Source: Epiperipatus broadwayi
Taxonomy: Eukaryota > Onychophora > Udeonychophora > Euonychophora > Peripatidae
Assembly: GCA_028023455.1 (NCBI GenBank)
Contig: JAQFVV010000042.1
Location: 5,971,922-6,035,921 of the forward strand
Direction of reading: 5' to 3'
DNA: 64,000 bases
Below are positions 23,948 to 37,100 of this stretch, one piece after another. The translations under genes and the position numbers were made by a program. Under the pieces are notes generated by a model, which had not been told where the DNA came from, did not search any database, and worked only from the letters and a program-made list of their open reading frames with translations. Every line of letters starts with the position of its first letter. Position 1 is the stretch's first letter.

Positions 23948-26570
23948 TATATAAGATAAAGTTTTTATTTACTAATAGATAAATTAATCCATTTTAAGGA
24001 ATAAAATATGAAAATTTTGAAATAAGTATATAATAAAAATAAATGCTAAATAAATATATAGTAACTTTAATTAAAAATAAAACATATAACATCTAAAAAA
24101 TACTTTTATTAAACAATATTACAAATTATACACTTGTCTAATTAACTTATGATTTTTTCTCATCTTTCTTTTTTGGTGATCAATAGATGATTTCCATTTT
24201 CTTATTTTCTTTTTTGACAGTCTTAAATCAAACAGAGAGCTAGAAATAAAAACAAACAAACAATGACTATTATTAATATATTCATTTCAAAAATTTGCTT
24301 AAAATGTATATGATTTCACAATTAGTCATTTAAGAAAAGACATCTGTTAAAATTTAAAAAAAAAAAAAATCCATTCATCATTAGCACAATCATTCTTTCA
24401 GATTCTTAACATAAGTTTTATATCAATAAGCATTAACTAGTTAACAGAGAAGAAATTATAGATGGGGGGTCACAAGTAACAAATTAATATGAACAAATAT
24501 AATTTATCTTCATGGCTAAAAAAAAAAAAGGTGTGTGTCTATGCATACATGTAATGAATAACAGCTAAAATATTCCGAAATAAATTATTCTTGTAAAACA
24601 AGCATTTAACTGCCTTAATAGAAGTAGTTACACTATAAACTATTACAGTTTATTATAATAATGCTGCTTCAAAGAAGAAGAAAAAACGACACTACAATAA
24701 AATGAATTAGGATGGCATGCATTACTATGAATAATGAAATTGTGCTATGATTTGAATGAAGTACTCTGTTGTCTAGCCACCATCAATTAACTTTCAAATT
24801 GAAAACTTAAAAATAAAACGAAAGAATACAGACACCAAAGTTTATGATGAGAAAAATATTGATTATAACATCGTTATTGGAGACTTTTATAAATTAATTA
24901 TAAACTTCTTCTATATCATATGAAAAAATAGAAGCACAAAGAACAAAAGTTAAAGGGTATTTAATGATGGCTATGTCACTCAATCTATGAAATATATCAA
25001 TATATATCACATGTTGACCCTTTAGTCTTGTTATATGATATCTTGGAATACTGTCTTACTTTCTTCTGCAATAATTTTTTTTTTCTGAAAAATTTCAATT
25101 AGCCTTCTTAAATGTAGTTCTTCACTCTACCCTATCCTTAAACCATACCTTCCCAATTAAAGAAATCAATAGTGAAACTTTTTATAGTGTCTGAGATTTA
25201 TAATGTGAGGTCTGTTTCTCCTGCAATAACTATACTTACTGTAGTTTACAATAAAAACTTATTTAAGAAGACTAACATATCCATGAAGTTGGGAAAAAAA
25301 ATATTTTCCAATGTCTTTTGTTATTTTAATACAAGCCCATTACAAAATAACAGCTCTAAAATTAATTAATTTAAGTAGTTATATCGCTTTATTGAAATAT
25401 TCGATCTTTTAACATTAATGAAGCCTCAGAGCAATAAAAAATTTGTACAGCCATATAAATGTTTGGAAAGGCATTCGTGTTTGACACTCAAAACAAAAGA
25501 AATTAATGGAAAATGGTGTTTGGGGATATACACAAAGTTCACTGACTGAATCAAAGTAGATATACCAGACAATAAAATACTAAGTCCAAGCAATATTAAC
25601 TCAACACATCATAAGTAGTTTGTCTTTGTCTGCTACATAATTAGTCTTTCATGCTTGATATCATAATCTGTGATAAGATTATGATATTAAAAACATTAGT
25701 AAGTGGATAAAGGCCTTAGTTTTAATTTAATCAAAATTTCAGATTAATAACAGCCAATACATCATAGAATTCTGGAATACACAGTATTAATACTGCATCT
25801 TTGATGTAGTCTACATTAGAACCCTTTGAGATGAAAAAATAAATTATCGCTATGGAATATTATAGAATTTGCCATTGCCATATATTTTGGAGTTCTTGTC
25901 AAATTTTTGTAAGAGATAATTGAGAAATTATTAATTCTAGCTTTATATATGTAAAAGAAACTGGTGAGCATGCATTTAAGACATTTAATGCATATAGATG
26001 AGATGGATAGCAGCTTATCAATGGTCACCCTGAAACTTGCATGTATGTGTATGTGAAAACAATGCCTCTACTTAAAAACGTTTTCAACTTATAATGAATT
26101 CATGGATAATAAAAAAAAAACAGCATAATAAATAAATAATAACATTGTTAATGATTTTTAGCTTTTCCTTAAATATGAACGATATTGTATTAATTCTTTT
26201 TCTGAAAGTATATTTTTCTCTTTATCCTATTTTTTTTTTTTACAACAATCATCCAATTTTGTTTCCTCTAATTTCTTTAAATCTAATTCTTTTAAATATA
26301 TATTTAAAACTTTCTTTTATTTTCTCTTATCTTCTTATCCAACAATTTATTCTTTTCATCAAATCTTGCTATATTTTGAATTGTTTAAAACCTATGTTGT
26401 TTACAATATTAAAGTTAATTTTTAAAATTTAATCTCATTATTTAATCTTTATTTTTCCTGCTAGATATTATTTATCCTCTCCTAGTTTTTCTTTAACCGC
26501 CATTTTACATTCTCTATTTTCAGTTTTCGTTTGTGTTTATCATCTTAAGATTACTCCTAACAATGGACTT
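23948..26570. other. no gene recognised
   Basis: AT-rich unassigned sequence. A small palindrome (about 25659-25688, GATATCATAATC with GATTATGATATT) is the only local structure I noticed. ORFs at 25172-25369, 25816-26028 (-) and 26145-26432 look like chance, low-complexity readings. Confidence 0.45.
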
Positions 26571-26574
26571 ATTT

Positions 26575-27090
26575 AAACTACAGAGCTCTCTATATTGGAC
26601 TCGGAATACAATGAGACAACAATAATGTAAATACATAATCAATAGTACAAACAGGCCAATTATTCAATTAAATCAGTAAATCTGATTGTTCAAAATAAGA
26701 TAGGAGAATTGGTTATAAAATGAAGCTATTTCAGAGAGAGTGCAAACACAAACATTACAGAATCACATTCAGAATAGTAATCCATGATTTGGAATTAATC
26801 TGACAGTAATGCATATTTCACAGTATTTTCAGAAAATAGTCAAATATTCTTGATTCAGGAAGAAAAGCTGCTGGTGGCAAATAATATTAGAGTTTTCACA
26901 AGGCAAGATAACATGATAGGAAATGTTCGATTTATTGAAATGAGTCACTATTAGCTTCTAACCATTGGGTGTTATTGGAAACAACTGCATCCTAGTAAAT
27001 TTGCCAACTACATCGAATGGTGAACTCTTAATAACAGTCGTAAATATATTATTGTAAAGTGATTAATAAATGCTTTGATGTTACTTTAAT
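26575..27090 (+). repeat. LTR-like repeat, copy 1 (Gypsy-type element 5' side)
   Basis: Aligns with 31935-32430. Shared words are CTATATTGGA, AATTGTTCAAAATAA or ATTGTTCAAAATAAG, GGTTATAAAATG or GGCTATAAAATGG (TATA-like), AGAGAGAG, GGCAAATAATA, TGAGTCAC and AATAAATGCTTTGATGTTAC. TATA box plus AATAAA near the 3' end is usual for an LTR. Gag-like remnants follow on the same strand about 500 bp downstream. Confidence 0.6.
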
Positions 27091-27599
27091 TATATCTCGT
27101 TTATTTATTAGTCAAAAACATTTTCCAATAACAAAACAGATCTGGTTCAGAAATAATGGAATCTACAGTATACTTGATTAGATATTCATCATCATTAGAG
27201 CATTAGATGGTAATAAAGCATTAGATGGTAATATTAAAACAACAACAACAACAACAAACCGAAGGTAAAGATTGCTTCATTCTCAAAAATAGATCCTCTC
27301 CTATAATAAATAAAAGAGACATTGTTTAAGTCAAAATTGTTATGAATGGTTTCATAGAAGAGTTTGTGCTGGGCAATATCTGTAAAATTGACCAATATAT
27401 GTGGATTGCATATTCTTATTTATCAAGGAAAAACAAGTTAAATAATCACTGGGTTAAGATAAGTGTGTGGAGCTTTAACAAGATTTTACATTTGAGGTCA
27501 ACCCTTACTCTTTCATTTAAGCTAGATTTTGATAAAATAATCTCTTTGTTGATGGCTTATTTTTGTTCTAAATCCTTAACTATATTACAGAGATACAAT

Positions 27600-28050
27600 T
27601 TCCACCTCCAGCTCAGGGAAAGGAGGAAAAGGCTAGAGATTTTGCTACAGAGTTTAAAAAACTAGCATTAAATTGCAATTCAAAGATTTTTTTAAAAGAG
27701 ATACAGAAAAAACATTTTATTTGTGTGATGAAAGATCACAACCAAAGGAACAAGCTCTTAATGGATTCAAGAATTACTTTCAATTTTGCAGCCTTTCAGA
27801 AGTCATTATAATGTAATGAAGCATATCTGGTTGGTGGTTCCATTAAAGAAAGGTGGCTCTAGTGTTAAATTAATCAGAAATCTAGGTTAAACAAATATTC
27901 AGATGACTAAAACTAATGTCGGAAACTCTATGTTACAAGCAGCAACACCCACACATTTGAATGTCCACTTAAATATATGCTAAGCAGATATTGCAATTGC
28001 ATGAGAGCATGTATAATATGCTTGTTCAATAAAAAAGAGTAGCAAAACAG
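27600..28050 (+). pseudogene. Gypsy-like gag remnant with nucleocapsid-type cysteines
   Basis: One frame from about 27626 reads FATEFKKLALNCN then KKHFICVMKDHNQRNKLLMD, comparable to the Ty3/Gypsy gag pattern L--la--C-F---L-d-FV-G--d---r--Ll. Around 27935-28017, another frame reads NTHTFECPLKYM then RYCNC, resembling CCHC-type knuckles (CYRCG-NTH---CP-K---C-NC--GH). Stops and frameshifts separate the pieces. It lies between the LTR-like repeat upstream and an integrase-like remnant downstream, consistent with one decayed element. Protease and reverse transcriptase were not found. Confidence 0.5.
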
Positions 28051-28344
28051 ACACAAAAGAATGGAAAAGTCCATTCTAAAAATTCATAAGGTAAAGCAAA
28101 ATCTTATACAATCAATATAAACAAGTATAAAAAACTCGAAAGACACTGATTCAGTTCTCAAAAGCCTAATCAATATTGATGGAGCTATACTCCAGATCTA
28201 CAATGTCTTTTGTGATGAAAAAAAAAAAATTAGGCTATTATTAATAATAAATAAATAAATCACCAACTGCAATCAAACAAAATATTAAAGTCTTCTAAAG
28301 AGAATAGAAATTTTTTGGTATGTAATTGATTTAATCATTTGGAC

Positions 28345-28864
28345 AGCAAATTGCAGCTCGCACATCAAATGTGCCACTTTAACACTAACCTTGTGGCTCT
28401 TTTTATCATGATAAACATAAACACATTTTTTGCTCTTATAGTGATTCTAGGAGAGGTAAAATTCATATGCAGTGTTGTTTCTTGAATTCAACCTTATTAT
28501 AGAATACTATGAATTTTTAAAAATTAAAGTAATTTTTTGTTTTAATAAAATTTTAAGAGTATTTAAATTTTTGTTACAGATTCTATTATGTTCTATTATT
28601 AAAGTAAACATTCAAATATATCCACTGCCATTCAGAAATTCATGTTTTTCATGAACATATTTTTCATTTATTTCCTTGCAGTTCTTTAATTGGGGAGGGA
28701 GGAATATACTCCTTTGCTTGCGGCTCTTTAATGAGGGGGAGGAATACCCCTTTCTTTGCGACTCTTTAATGGGAGGAGGTGATATCTCTTTCCTTGTGGC
28801 TTTTTAATTGGGGGGAGGGGTAAATAAAATGGCTCTTTTATGTTAAAAAGTTTGCCAACCTCTG
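28345..28864. mobile_element. hAT-type element with internal minisatellite, nested in Gypsy remnant
   Basis: The right end reads AAGTTTGCCAACCTCTG, the complement of a typical hAT terminus (CAGAGGTTGGCAAAC). The left end (AGCAAATTGCAGCTCGC) is eroded. Flanks ATTTGGAC (28337-28344) and ATTTAGAC (28865-28872) match at 7 of 8, as expected for an aged 8-bp duplication. Inside are four degenerate units of about 40 bp starting CTCTTTAATGRGGGGAGG (28681, 28724, 28762, 28799). The ORF at 28472-28654 is a chance reading. Confidence 0.65.
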
Positions 28865-28969
28865 ATTTAGACTAGGCAGTAGATCATAAAGATAATAAAA
28901 AAATAAAATTAACCTATTAACACAATTGATTTAGAAACAAGGACATTTGATAAACAATAAATTTGTTGC

Positions 28970-29640
28970 CCAGTGGATCACTGATGACTCCAAATTCCAA
29001 ACATTAATAAAAATGGTTAGTCAAACAGAAGATCAAAGAGCTGCATCTGGCCTACTGAATGTATATAATAGGTTTCTCAACTGAAAATGGGTGTATTGTC
29101 TGGAGATCAATAGTAATTCTTCCAAGTGAATTGCTAAGCATTTCCATAGTTATCACCCAGGGATCAGTCAAATAAGAAAACAGGTTAGATCCTATGTCCA
29201 GTAGGTTATGTTGAACAATGACATCAAGTCCAAGACCCATTAATGCTAATAATAAAACAAAACATCCCCAAAAAATAAGACCAAATATATATCTGATTAC
29301 CATGATGTAAAAACACAAGATGGAATGATAAAATAAGGATAGGTATCCATACACTATGTCACAGACTCAGTGGGGTCATCAAACAGGTTTCAGCAAGTTA
29401 TAGGCAAAGAATCTGCATACAGTAGTTGAGCAAACCTAAGATGGACAATAATCCATGGGCACAAGTCAGTTGAGGCATGATTATGAAGTACCATGCAACA
29501 ATGAAGAGACTATCAGTTCAGATGTAGATGAGCCAAGTAAAACACCTATAACAAGAGCTACTGAAGCCAGATCAGAAGGCAAAGTAAGAAGTTAATCTAG
29601 ATGTTTAATAGTTTATCTCAGGAATCATGTGTTCCAAAGT
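28970..29640 (+). pseudogene. Gypsy-like pol (integrase) remnant
   Basis: Frame reading gives IDDSKFQTLIKMVSQTEDQ, then VYCLEINSNSS, then HSYHPGISQIRKQVRSYV. The last piece matches the integrase zinc-finger region of Ty3/Gypsy pol (H--HpG--rmk-larsYvwWPg). The downstream HHCC/DDE part is degraded. Later codons (PSKTPITRATEARSEGKV) look like the C-terminal tail after the RHV-qLrp motif. The ORF at 29052-29354 on the other strand is a shadow. Moderately sure of the family, not of the exact limits. Confidence 0.55.
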
Positions 29641-29690
29641 TAACCTTAGCCAAGAGAAAGAATTTGTGAACTTATTTTAAGCTTTTTTTT

Positions 29691-29778
29691 CATGTATCAA
29701 AGCATCGGCCGGGAAGTGAACCTGGGCCAATTGCTTGTAAAGCAGCTGTGCTGACCACTCGGACACCAACGCTTGACT
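29691..29778 (-). mobile_element. tRNA-derived SINE, copy 3
   Basis: Minus-strand head GTCCGAGTGGTCAGCAC (box A) and CAGGTTCACTTCCC (box B), ending with ATGCTTTGATACATG. Same family as the copies at 1597-1700 and 21740-21836. Confidence 0.75.
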
Positions 29779-29799
29779 ATTTTAAGCGTTGTTGTACAA

Positions 29800-31934
29800 A
29801 TTATAGAGATATCTATTGTAACGATCGGAAAAAAAGTGAAGATCGAATCTAACCGCAATCTGCACTACAGGGGCGCCATCTAGGCATTTGAGCCTAGAAA
29901 AATTTATAAAGTAGGCAGATATGCGCTGTTAAGATTCCACTTTATTTAAATATTTAGATCATTAGCCCAAGTCACTAGCTCAGTGGAACAGCAGAGATTA
30001 TAAAATATAACTTTATATCTTAAATATAAAAAAATAAAAGCCACTGCCAGAAATTAACACATAAAAATATTTATTTACGCACATATAAAATCATTCTAAT
30101 TTGAGGAATAAGTTTAACATTTTAGATTTTTATATTAACCTTTAATTTTACATTTAAATAGATTGCAATAATGAATTTAATATTTATTTAGTGAGTCAAA
30201 TATGAATAGACTACATAGATCTGTATTTGACAAGAAAATATTCTTTCCCTTATTTAACCCTAGGCCAAAAGTTCGCAGTTAAACCGGCGCCAATCCATCT
30301 GATACATTTATGTATTCAATGTAGCATGAAAATACGACAACACAAAATACTATACTGTCAGGAATGTACATCTGAACAGTAGGTAGAGTTAGAGAAGACA
30401 TTGTCTATCCACCAACAGGAATGCTACATCTGTTGGCGAGTAGAACAATAAACAAAAAACTCCATAGGAGTGGCCTGCGGTCCTTTGCCGACTTACAAAC
30501 CCATCCATAGGCAAACAGAAAGTGTGTGGCATATATATGCAATCCTGCCCATAGCGGATCTCATACTACATCTACTAATTACACAAATATATCCAATCCA
30601 TTGAGCTAATTCAACTAAGAAATGAATAACCTAAGATTACCCTCCCTTAAACTATATATATAACTTTACAAATCTATACAGCCATTCACGCCCGACTTAA
30701 ATTTGACCTTTAGATACATCCGCACAGATGAATTTTATACAATTTGCTTTATAATGTTGAGTATAGATCGGCTGCACAGATTCCACGGTCAAAAACATCT
30801 CAAAATAAACACAACTGATCAAAATACAAAATCATCGATAATGTCAATTGCATAGGGAATACACAAAACCCAATAGCATTCATCGTAAGATGCAGCAGTG
30901 ACATCGCTGACTTATATATTCTAATCGAATGTGAAAACCACAACATAATCAACCGCTAACGAATCTATGCAACGTCTATACCCAACCTTAAATTTCCTCA
31001 TTTAAAATTTAAACAATAAATATTAATACAAATAAAATAATAAATGGAAATGATTTTTTTATCAAACACAAACATATAAATTTAAACATTATTAATTGAT
31101 TTATAACATAAGTCAGATATATATAATTTAAATATTGATTGTCAATTTGAAAATCAGATAAGAATTCCTTTTTTAAATTTAGGTTAGCTAAATTTTAAAA
31201 GTTTGAATGAAAGTTCTTAATTTTTTTTTTTTAAATTGTAAAGTTCATAGCTCACTGTAGAAGAGTCCAGGTTCCTGTTTTTAATTCCCACGACATCTCC
31301 ATTGGAAGATCGCTCTGATGTTCTGGAGGTAGCATTAGCTGGTTCCATTCTGGTATCACAGTCTTTTCATTTTTAAAATAAGTGAGAGAGAATGACAAGT
31401 GCGTCTTGTCGCTCGTCTCACCAAATCAAGCTGGAAAACTGAATGGAACTCAATATTTTTCTTTTTATAGTCCTCCCATGGATTCCATGGACAAAAACGT
31501 CACTGTTTCATTTTTTCGTTATGGTCCGGGCCTTTATTTGCTTCCATTGGTCAAGCTAAAATCTCTTTCTTCTCTTATCTATTTTTCATCTGACTTTTTA
31601 ATTACACAGCTTTTGGATAATTAATAAACAATCATTTCCATTTACAGATTACAGGAATTAATTAATACCTGTTTTATTTTAACTTACGTTATTTCTTTAT
31701 TAAAATATTTTTATATTTAAATCTTGTATTTTTTACAAAAAAAAAATACGTTCAAATATCCTTTTTTTATTTATAAAAAAATATTTTTAAAGTTTAGCGT
31801 CTGTGCGAATATATACGTTTAACAAACATTTTAATTTTAGCGTTCAGTTTTTTTTTTACCTTTTTTAACAACTTTATTTTTATTTGCGAACTTTAAGATT
31901 TTATTTTAAATTAATGTAACGATATTTATAAATA
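29800..31934. other. unassigned, partly GC-richer sequence
   Basis: 29810-30020 and 30240-30990 are less AT-rich than their surroundings (for example GGGGCGCCATCTAGG, AACCGGCGCCAATCC) and may be decayed transposon. At 31352 a CTGGTATCACAG word resembles a primer binding site. A minus-strand TATA-like word lies near 31465. None of these supports a named feature. The ORF 31382-31624 was not accepted. Confidence 0.35.
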
Positions 31935-32430
31935 TTGTTACACTATATTGGATCCTAAATATAATATGATTGATCAATAAAACAACAAACAGCCAATGAC
32001 AAACAAGGATAGTAAATCCAATTGTTCAAAATAAAGTAGGTGAACTGGCTATAAAATGGAAATCTTTTTGAGAGAGAGAGCAAGCACAAGGAATAACAGT
32101 CACATTTGAAATAGTAATACATGGATTAAAATTACTCAGACAGAAATGCATGTTGCCCACTATTAGCAAAGCAATTAGGCATGATTAAGTTCAAAGTGGG
32201 AAGCAGCTGGCAATAAATACTACTGGATCTTTATGAGGCAAGCCAAATGGCTGGATTAGGTTTATTAATGGAATGAGTCACAGCATTCTTCCAATTAGTA
32301 GTTGTTATGGTGACAACTATACATTAGTAATTCCTTCAATGATAATGGACAGCGAACTTTTAATAACTGTTGTAAATACATTAATCTATTTGTAAATAAG
32401 TTTAATAAATGTTTTGATATTACTTTCTGG
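31935..32430 (+). repeat. LTR-like repeat, copy 2
   Basis: Second copy of the repeat at 26575-27090. It starts TGTTACACTATATTGGATCC, has a TATA-like GGCTATAAAATGG and ends near TTTGATATTACTTTC. CTGGCAGC follows directly and could be a primer binding site. It is either the 3' LTR of the element whose gag and integrase lie upstream, or an independent solo LTR. I could not find matching target-site duplications. Confidence 0.55.
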
Positions 32431-33930
32431 CAGCAAAACATATATATACATAACACTTTTTTTTAACATTAGGTAAGATGACTACTTTTTAAAATTTCAA
32501 TATTAATTTCCATTTAATTTTACAATACTTTTTTATCTTTATTCATATCTATTGTTCATGTATTTATTTATTTCTATCCAAATAAAGTTATGATCACACA
32601 AATTTGCTTTTTTTATCTATTATTAGTACAATATATTATTGATCATTCCATATTGTGACAGTCAGATGATGTATGTTGGCTTAACCCAGTTCGAATACTA
32701 GGCAAAGGTACCTCGGGGCCACTCATACGCGAGATATTAAATCAAGAATACTATGACCTCTGCCCATTCGCCTATTCTCGAGGCCTGATCACGAACAAAC
32801 AACACTATCTGAGCCATGCATAAATTATTTTTCAACCGGCCACAAAGCTTAGCAACAGCGGTAGAGACATGGACGGGAAATCCTAAGGAGCTAAATAGTT
32901 AAATGTGTGTAAAAGTACTAAGAAATGTGTTTTGCGTTATGCGTGCCTGGATCATTGAAAAGTAAAATAAAGCATATATAACAAATTTAGCAAAAATCAA
33001 GCTTGTTAGTTAAATAATAGATCTTTAATTAATGACTTTAAAATAGGAATAATGATTTAATGGCCTCCGCTATTCCCCTAAATTAATGAAACAAACTAAT
33101 TAGACAATAAAAACAGATTAATAGGTTTGCGGTCTAACTCTTTTCTTCCCAATTTTATTAAAAATTGTCAACTCGATCTTCTCGATAACGTACGATAAAA
33201 AAAAATCTTTCGCAAGCATTTCTAATTGCTTTGCGCTACAAACAGGGTTTAAAAATTATTTAAAACGTATATAGTTAAATCAGAGATACGTAAAGCTAAT
33301 GGCGGACAAAAGAGGCGTTATCAAAGAGATCAAGTTGGCACACAAAAGAAACTGACTCGTATTTAATTAACAAACATGAATAAAACTGGAAAGAGATTTT
33401 AAATGAACAAAAATTAACTATTAACTCAACCGCAATGGAATACTAAATATTTACACAGGTTAGTAAGGAAGAATAGCGAAGGGAAAAAGGTTAAATATAG
33501 ATAGATGATCACACAATATATATATATAATTAAGACTCGTCTAATAAAAATGGTTACATAACAAATACATATAATTCAATGAAGCAATTAAACAAATATA
33601 TGAACAAAAGGTAGCATAAGAAATAGTTCAATAGAGGAGATACGATTACCGTCCTTTTTTCTTGGTCATGTTCCCTACGGCGTTCGTGGCTTGATCCGAC
33701 CGTCGACAGGTATTTGTCCGGACAATGAAAATATGTAGTATGGTTTCACAAAAAGTTCTCCAGACACGGCACAGAGTTCAGATGATTATTGAGTGGATAC
33801 TATGGCATTTTGGATGGTATTCAGGAACCTCGGCGATAGGCAAAGCTATTTATTTGCCTAGCCGAGCATAGTAGAATCCATCAAACTTATATGATTTTTA
33901 GCTTGAGCAGGTTCAAACTTCTTCATGATT
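32431..33930. other. unassigned, some GC-richer blocks
   Basis: 32650-32880 and 33640-33850 are GC-richer than the background and include a box B-like word (AGTTCGAATACTAGGC, about 32687-32702). I could not assign a transposon family or exon. Confidence 0.35.
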
Positions 33931-33959
33931 TGTAGACGATAATTGTAGACTTTTTGGAA

Positions 33960-34115
33960 TAAAATCACAAACAAAATCTGACAGAGTTCTCCTAAGAGAA
34001 ATCTGAATGCACCTTGCAATAGCAGATCTGAATGAAACTTGCAATAGCAAAATCTGAATGCCTTGCAATAGCAAAATCTTGAATCAACCTTGCAATAGCA
34101 AAATCTGATATCAAC
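33960..34115 (+). repeat. minisatellite, about 27-bp unit
   Basis: Four or more imperfect copies of CTTGCAATAGCAAAATCTGA between about 34010 and 34110. The minus-strand ORF 33858-34127 simply translates this array (repeated FCYCK) and is not evidence of a gene. Confidence 0.8.
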
Positions 34116-34129
34116 TGAATCCTTCAAAA

Positions 34130-37100
34130 GGACAAATCTGAATAATCTAGTCTTTTGTTCTCACTTCTATTTATACCCTCTCTGTCAGCTACCTTCTATT
34201 GTTTGTATGATCTGAGATCTTGATAAGCCTCCCCATGCTCCTTTGTTTCAAAGCAACATTCTCTAAAAATAACTTTTACTTTTTTACTCTAAATTTCTTT
34301 CTTTAAAGTTTGAATTCTATTAATTAAAAAGAAAGAAAGAGAAGGCCATCTTTAATTTGACTTGAATGGGCTTAACTAATTAAAACTATACATTCTTTTA
34401 GAAATGTTGGTGGGCTTATCTCAAAATCAAATCATACTAAATATTTTAACAAAATTTTAACAACAATATATTATTATTTTTTTATAGTAGAATAAGCATT
34501 TTATTTCAGCAGAATTTTGCATTAACTCATATATATACGCTAGATGTATATATATGTTTGACTAATAGGTTAAGCAATTTTTATTAATAGAATGAAATTT
34601 ATTTAAAACAAAATATTTAAATGTAATACACATTTGATAAGCATAATTATTTTTAACTCTAATGCAAAACCCTGCTGATATTGAACTATAAACTTAATTC
34701 AGGTCTACAATACTAATTAAGTTTATAGGAAGATGTGAAGCATGGATCGGGCTTCAGATCCATTGCTTCAATATCAATATAAAATTTATTATCAAACTGG
34801 TTTAAAAGATTAGCAATTCTAAGACCTGCATTTCTATAAAATGATTTCAAGAGACTCCCATTTTCATTTTGTTAATATCAAAAAACCTATCATTATTTTA
34901 AAAAATAAATCTTGTGATGTGGGTAAAATTAAGCAAAAAAAAAAAAATTGAAAAATTTAATAATATTTGTAGTAATGATATGAAAATTAATTATCTAGAA
35001 TCTAGATATTAAATAAAATTTCATAATCTTCATTTTCAAAGCAACAAACATTTATATATATATAAATTATTTATTATTTTAGACATTGGAAAACTTGCAG
35101 TATTAACCTTTTGACTTTTGGAGATCAAATTTATGTTTTAGATAAGAAGAAAGACTAAGATAATGAACCTAATAAATTTTAGTTAGATAAATTTTAAACT
35201 TCTAAAATTACAAATATTATAAATAAGGAAATCATTGGATATTAGTCAAGACCACAGGATGTGATTTTTCTTTAAATAACTTTATAATTTTTTTAAAAAT
35301 TAATCTGTTGTTAATATGTCACAGAACAAAAACACTAGATTTTATGCTTTATATATATGCAAAATATATCTTCAATGATACTGAGTCATACATCATCCTT
35401 AATTAAAATTCAACTGATCAAGTGGGCAAACTTGTTATTTTAAAATTTGATTAGCTTGATTGACCTGTGGAATTTAGTGAAATGGGAGAGTGGAGGACTC
35501 AAGCTAACATTTTTACTCTTTGAAGATTTCACCCTCTTTGTTTAATGCGTGGTCAGGTGGCAAAGTTGAGAACTAAAAATCCAATAATTACAGTTTAATA
35601 TGTTATTTCTGGTTAAATATCACATATGCCTCCTGAGCAACAAATCATTAATTATCTTTAAACCAATGTGATTTAGTGAAGTTATATAATGACATATTCA
35701 AAAATTAAAGATCTATGAGTTGCAACTCAACCCAGTCTCTTATGATGCTTGAATGTCACATTACTATCAACATGACAAATGATTTGATTATTTATTGTAT
35801 TATTTAATTAAATATATGTGAAGAGTGTATATATATATCCTTTATGTGCTCCTAAGTAGTAAGTTCAGATTAAGTAAATCCAAATCTGTTGATTCCCTCT
35901 TTTTTGGGGGGAATTCATCTTTCATAAAATGGATATTTTGTCCTTATCTTTATTATCGTATAATAATTTGCTCTGCATTCATACCTTTGTCTTATTTACA
36001 TTTCTTAGTCATATTGCTAATATCAATATTGAAACAGTCAGTTTCATCCATCTGCTTGTTTCACGTATTTTATCCCCACACCTATCTCTATGCCAGGTTT
36101 AAACCCTCTCAGAGTACCCATTTAAACAACCTTAAATTACTATATATGTGGGATCACACATATATACGCAAACGGTAAGTCTGCAATTTAATAATATATG
36201 TATATATTACAGATATGTGTTCATTTTAAAAGATTTCTAGTTTAAGAAATATTTTAGTCTAAATTATTAGTCAATTTTATGGGTATATTACTGAAATCAC
36301 ATATGTATATAGACGCGTTTCCGATATTGTTATTCTACATATATAGTAATAAAATTAGTTTTACACTAATTATATAAGCACCTTTTAGTTTTACTTGTAA
36401 ACAACTTTTAACTTAGGTCCCGCAATAGTCTATTAAAATAGCGTAAACTTGATTTTATAAATCTAAAATTTTAATGACAATTCTCAGAATTTTATAGTGT
36501 TGTGATAATAAACTACAGGGGGAAAAAGGTAGAAAAACAAAATCTAAATTAGTTTTAGCAATTAAATATGTTTTTCTGAAATAAATTAATGGGTTTTTCA
36601 ACTACGGTCAAGCTTGTAAAAATAAACAGGTGGCCAGGGTTAAGAAAAATATAAATACTTCAAGTTTTGTGGCCAGAGAGAAGTTATATTTAATAAGTGA
36701 ATTGTAAACCAAATCCATGTTCGTTTTATCTTTAAAATGATGGGGTAAAGTAGGTGATTACTCACCTCTCTCCTGCCGGAGATGGAAAGAACTTTGGTCC
36801 GACAAAACACGATGAGCCATACCTCAGCCAAGCAGCCCGTGGAAGAACCTCCATTAATGTTAAATCATCGCGAAAAGTGTCAACTTATTATCGTCCCAAG
36901 TGCCCAGAACTGTAATGAAGACAATTGACCGGTAAATTTTCATTCAGAGCTCTGTTCATAAACTGTGACTTTCAATTCTCTATTTTAAAGCTAACTATTT
37001 ATTCAACCTGCCTCTACAAACACCTTTTCTAAAATTTGCAAAGAAAGCTGTTAAATGCTAATGCTTGAATCTTGTCTGATTGTAAAACTTGTAACATTAA

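Noticed and set aside
26145-26432. 95-codon hydrophobic ORF
   Set aside because: The T-rich strand gives F/L/I/S residues by composition alone; no splice or promoter context.
33858-34127. 89-codon minus-strand ORF with repeated FCYCK
   Set aside because: It is the translation of a 27-bp minisatellite.
35825-36178. 117-codon ORF, one of the longest in the window
   Set aside because: No motif, no splice borders and A/T-driven composition; chance in a low-GC genome.
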